NCBI GenBank assembly: GCA_022446965.1
Contig: JAKVBV010000015.1
Coordinates: forward strand, 1 to 53,238
Direction: 5' to 3'
DNA: 53,238 nt
DNA from: Phycisphaerales bacterium
Lineage (GTDB): Bacteria > Planctomycetota > Phycisphaerae > Phycisphaerales > SM1A02
Below, in pieces: positions 51,295-53,238 of the stretch (its first letter is position 1; every line of letters begins with the position of its first letter). Both the position numbers and the translations under genes were made by a program. The notes beneath the pieces were generated by a model. The model had not been told where the DNA came from. It searched no databases and saw only the letters and a program-made list of their open reading frames with translations.

Positions 51295-52293
51295 TCAGTA
51301 CGTGCCGATGGTGTCGCGGTTGTCGTTGATCCACGAGCCAAGCGCATCAACGCTCATCCAATCAGCGTTGTTGTCTGAGGTATAGACGAAGTCATCCGCC
51401 ACCTTGGCGCCATCCTTGATGCGGGCGGGGTCTTTCGACCAGTTGTGGATCGATGGAATGATCTTGAAGTAGTCGTCGTACTCGTAAGTGTGCGGTGCGT
51501 CTTCACTGCCAATCATCTGTTCGTGCAGCTTCTCGCCGGGGCGAATGCCGATGATGTCGTGCGTGGCACCGGGGACGGCGGCTTGGACAATGTCGCCGAT
51601 GGTCATGGACGGAATCTTCTTCACGTAGATCTCCCCGCCTTCCATGTCTTCCATGGCGTGCCAGACCAGGTCCACGCCCTGTTCGAGCGTGATCATGAAG
51701 CGGGTCATGCGAGGGTCGGTGACGGGCACCGTGCCTGTGTCAGCCAGGGACAGAAAGAACGGGATCACGCTGCCACGAGAGCCCATCACGTTGCCGTATC
51801 GCACCACGCTGAAGCGGCACTTGTCGGCGCCCGAGTATGAGTTGCCCGCAACGAAGAGCTTGTCAGAGGCCAGCTTGGTGGCGCCGTACAGATTGACCGG
51901 ACTCGAGGCCTTGTCGGTGGACAAGGCGACGCACCGTTTCACACCGTTGTCGAGGCAGGCGTCGATGATGTTGATGGCCCCGTTGATGTTGGTCTTGACG
52001 CATTCAAAGGGGTTGTACTCGGCCGTCGGGACGATCTTGGTCGCGGCCGCGTGGACCACGTAGTCGACACCGTCCATGGCGCGATGGAGGCGGTCGCGGT
52101 CACGCACATCGCCGATGAAAAACCGCACCCGCGGATCATCGCCGTAGATCTTGGCCATTTCCCACTGCTTCATCTCATCACGGGAGTAGATGATGAGCCG
52201 CTTGGGGGCGTAGCGTTCCAGGGTCATGGGGACGAACTTGGAGCCGAATGATCCGGTTCCCCCCGTTAGCAAAATGGTGGCGTTGTGTTCCAT
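51295..52293 (-). CDS. pseB: UDP-N-acetylglucosamine 4,6-dehydratase (inverting)
   Basis: This 332-residue extended SDR enzyme catalyses the first step of the pathway. It has ILLTGGTGSFGSKFVPMTLE, VRFFIGDVRDRDRLHRAM, ALSTDKASSPVNLYGATK (the YxxxK pair) and IGIRPGEKLHEQMI, all typical of PseB/FlaA1. ATG 52293 starts directly before the Rossmann motif; an upstream start at 52323 would add ten non-conserved residues. A TACCCT 13 nt upstream could be its -10. It forms a two-gene arm with pseC. Confidence 0.95.
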   Translation of the reverse strand: MEHNATILLTGGTGSFGSKFVPMTLERYAPKRLIIYSRDEMKQWEMAKIYGDDPRVRFFIGDVRDRDRLHRAMDGVDYVVHAAATKIVPTAEYNPFECVKTNINGAINIIDACLDNGVKRCVALSTDKASSPVNLYGATKLASDKLFVAGNSYSGADKCRFSVVRYGNVMGSRGSVIPFFLSLADTGTVPVTDPRMTRFMITLEQGVDLVWHAMEDMEGGEIYVKKIPSMTIGDIVQAAVPGATHDIIGIRPGEKLHEQMIGSEDAPHTYEYDDYFKIIPSIHNWSKDPARIKDGAKVADDFVYTSDNNADWMSVDALGSWINDNRDTIGTY

Positions 52294-52367
52294 GGCGATG
52301 TGGGGCAGGGTATCCCAAACCACACCTCAGGATCACGTGGAAAGGGATATGCGGCGCCCCAGCATGA

Positions 52368-52394
52368 CACCAGGCCTCGCAAGGAGGCCTGGTG
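52368..52394 (-). terminator. GC-rich hairpin after the helical-repeat gene
   Basis: CACCAGGCCTC (52368-52378) pairs perfectly with GAGGCCTGGTG (52384-52394) around a 5-nt loop. It is 24 nt past the stop of the minus-strand gene at 52419 and has no U-tract, like the hairpin at 11143-11178. Confidence 0.55.
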
Positions 52395-52418
52395 CATGAA
52401 CTTGAATGTACCCGGCGG

Positions 52419-53238
52419 TCAGTGCTCGCCGCCACGTGCCTTGAGGCGGTCTTCGATGCTGCGAAGAACGGCCTTGGCCTGCTCTTCGCTCATGCGGCCG
52501 CTCTCCAGGGCATGGTGCAGGCGCTCACGGACCTGGTCCAGGTTGATATCGCGATCGCCAGCGGGTCGATCACCGGCGGGCCGTTCTCGCTCCCGGCGGT
52601 CGCCGCCGCGCTCACGCTGTGCTGACATGCGCTGGCGAAACTCATCCATGGCCTTGGAGGCCTGGTCTTCGGTCATCTGTCCTGCCGCGACTGCAGCGGC
52701 GAGGCGTTCACGGAGGTCACGGAATTGCCCACGCAGGCTGTCATCGCGGCGATCGGGTGCGACATCCCGTTGCCGGGCGGGTGCAGTCTCGTGGGATTCG
52801 CGTGCGATGGTCTCTTCAATGCGACTGCGCATGGTGTCCAGTCGGCGTTGGGCGTCGCGCTCGGACATGGCGCCCGATGCCACGGCCTCGCGAAGATGCT
52901 GCGCGGTTTCGCGGTACTCCTCCCACAGGTGGCGGTGTGGATCGGCATCACGCTGGCGGCGCTCCCGCGTGCGCTCCGGGGCTCGGTCTGTGGCTCGATC
53001 GGTCACGCGGTCCGTGACGCGGTCGCCGCCTGCCAGTGCGTTCAAGCGTCGTTGCAGTCCACGCAGGTGGGCGATGGCCTCTTCCGTGGAGAGTTCGCCG
53101 TTCTCAAGGCCTGCAGCGATGTTGCCGATGGCCTCTGCGACGCGTGCGTTCACTGCACTGTCGCCGGTGCGGGCACGGTCGCTTTGGCGGCCATCATGGC
53201 GGCGGGCATCGTGTTCGCCATGGCCGTCGTGTTCACGG
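52419..53238 (-). CDS. Charged helical-repeat protein, unknown (5' partial)
   Basis: The frame stays open to the right edge, so the true start lies outside. A GTG at 53153 exists, but 28 further codons upstream (EHDGHGEHDARRHDG...) have no stop. The visible 273 residues hold four repeats of a two-helix unit with the core G-x-[LM]-[ST]-E-x-x-A: NGELSTEEAIAHL, SGAMSERDAQRRL, AGQMTEDQASKAM and SGRMSEEQAKAVL. Spacers are very rich in Arg, Asp and Glu (DRVTDRATDRAPERTRERR). No enzyme motif is seen. It may be a scaffold, metal-binding or nucleic-acid-associated protein. Confidence 0.65.
   Translation of the reverse strand, partial: REHDGHGEHDARRHDGRQSDRARTGDSAVNARVAEAIGNIAAGLENGELSTEEAIAHLRGLQRRLNALAGGDRVTDRVTDRATDRAPERTRERRQRDADPHRHLWEEYRETAQHLREAVASGAMSERDAQRRLDTMRSRIEETIARESHETAPARQRDVAPDRRDDSLRGQFRDLRERLAAAVAAGQMTEDQASKAMDEFRQRMSAQRERGGDRRERERPAGDRPAGDRDINLDQVRERLHHALESGRMSEEQAKAVLRSIEDRLKARGGEH

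Noticed and set aside
1-53238. CRISPR arrays, insertion sequences, tRNA or rRNA genes, prophage
   Set aside because: No regularly spaced repeats, transposase or integrase proteins, or recognisable structural RNA sequence was seen; only the short GTGTCAGAC motif repeats.

Overview
The window is a gene-dense, GC-rich chromosomal segment that looks like a member of the Planctomycetota, most likely order Phycisphaerales. The evidence for this is: secreted proteins ending in EF-hand-like dockerin halves (CPWDLDGDGDTDVDDL), tandem GACC cysteine modules, a VPAPAALALLG...RRRRR C-terminal sorting tail, a prepilin-like protein, a type I sulfatase, two DUF1080 proteins, a ThuA-like protein and a large multihaem/TPR cytochrome. 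No rRNA, tRNA, CRISPR array, insertion sequence or phage gene was found. Taxonomy is inferred from protein style only.

Layout. 1-11 kb: the end of a secreted zinc metalloprotease, an MscS channel, a seven-haem cytochrome with TPRs, a sulfatase, an MsrB-MsrA fusion, an SGNH-hydrolase/sialidase-like fusion and an NHL-repeat protein. 11-17 kb: a dockerin protein, then a tightly overlapping four-gene operon (class II aldolase/SDR fusion, DUF1648 membrane protein, PEP-hydrolase-like TIM barrel, Tm-1-like/UPF0261 protein). 17-30 kb: an amino-acid permease and a glutamine amidotransferase with a 13-codon leader ORF between them, a transglutaminase-esterase fusion, a kinase-aminotransferase fusion, an Hsp70/actin-like ATPase, ThuA and DUF1080 proteins, an endonuclease/exonuclease/phosphatase lipoprotein and a PAP2 protein. 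30-41 kb: monomeric isocitrate dehydrogenase, an RluA-type pseudouridine synthase, a sorting-tail protein, a serine hydrolase, a gpx-yaaA peroxide operon, a queuosine-precursor transporter, an FAD oxidoreductase, and a pilin-like gene with two lipoproteins, one of 38 residues. 41-52.3 kb: a nonulosonic (pseudaminic) acid locus in two converging arms, pseF-pseG-pseI-MTase-FAD protein-MTase-WbqC-PIG-L-GNAT(pseH)-capsule-type glycosyltransferase on + and pseB-pseC on -. All six enzyme classes of the CMP-pseudaminic acid pathway are present. The window ends in a helical-repeat protein that runs off the edge.

How the genes work together. The secreted or lipidated hydrolases (sulfatase, sialidase-like, DUF1080, ThuA, protease) fit use of sulfated or complex marine glycans. 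The pse arms build a sugar for surface or appendage glycosylation, with extra methyl-, deacetyl- and FAD-dependent steps that may create a variant. Repair and oxidative-stress genes (MsrBA, GPx, YaaA) are scattered through the window.

The strongest non-coding signal is a -10-like TANNNT hexamer lying 5-9 nt (most often exactly 6 nt) upstream of many start codons that have no Shine-Dalgarno sequence. This suggests frequent leaderless transcription. It also helped choose several starts.
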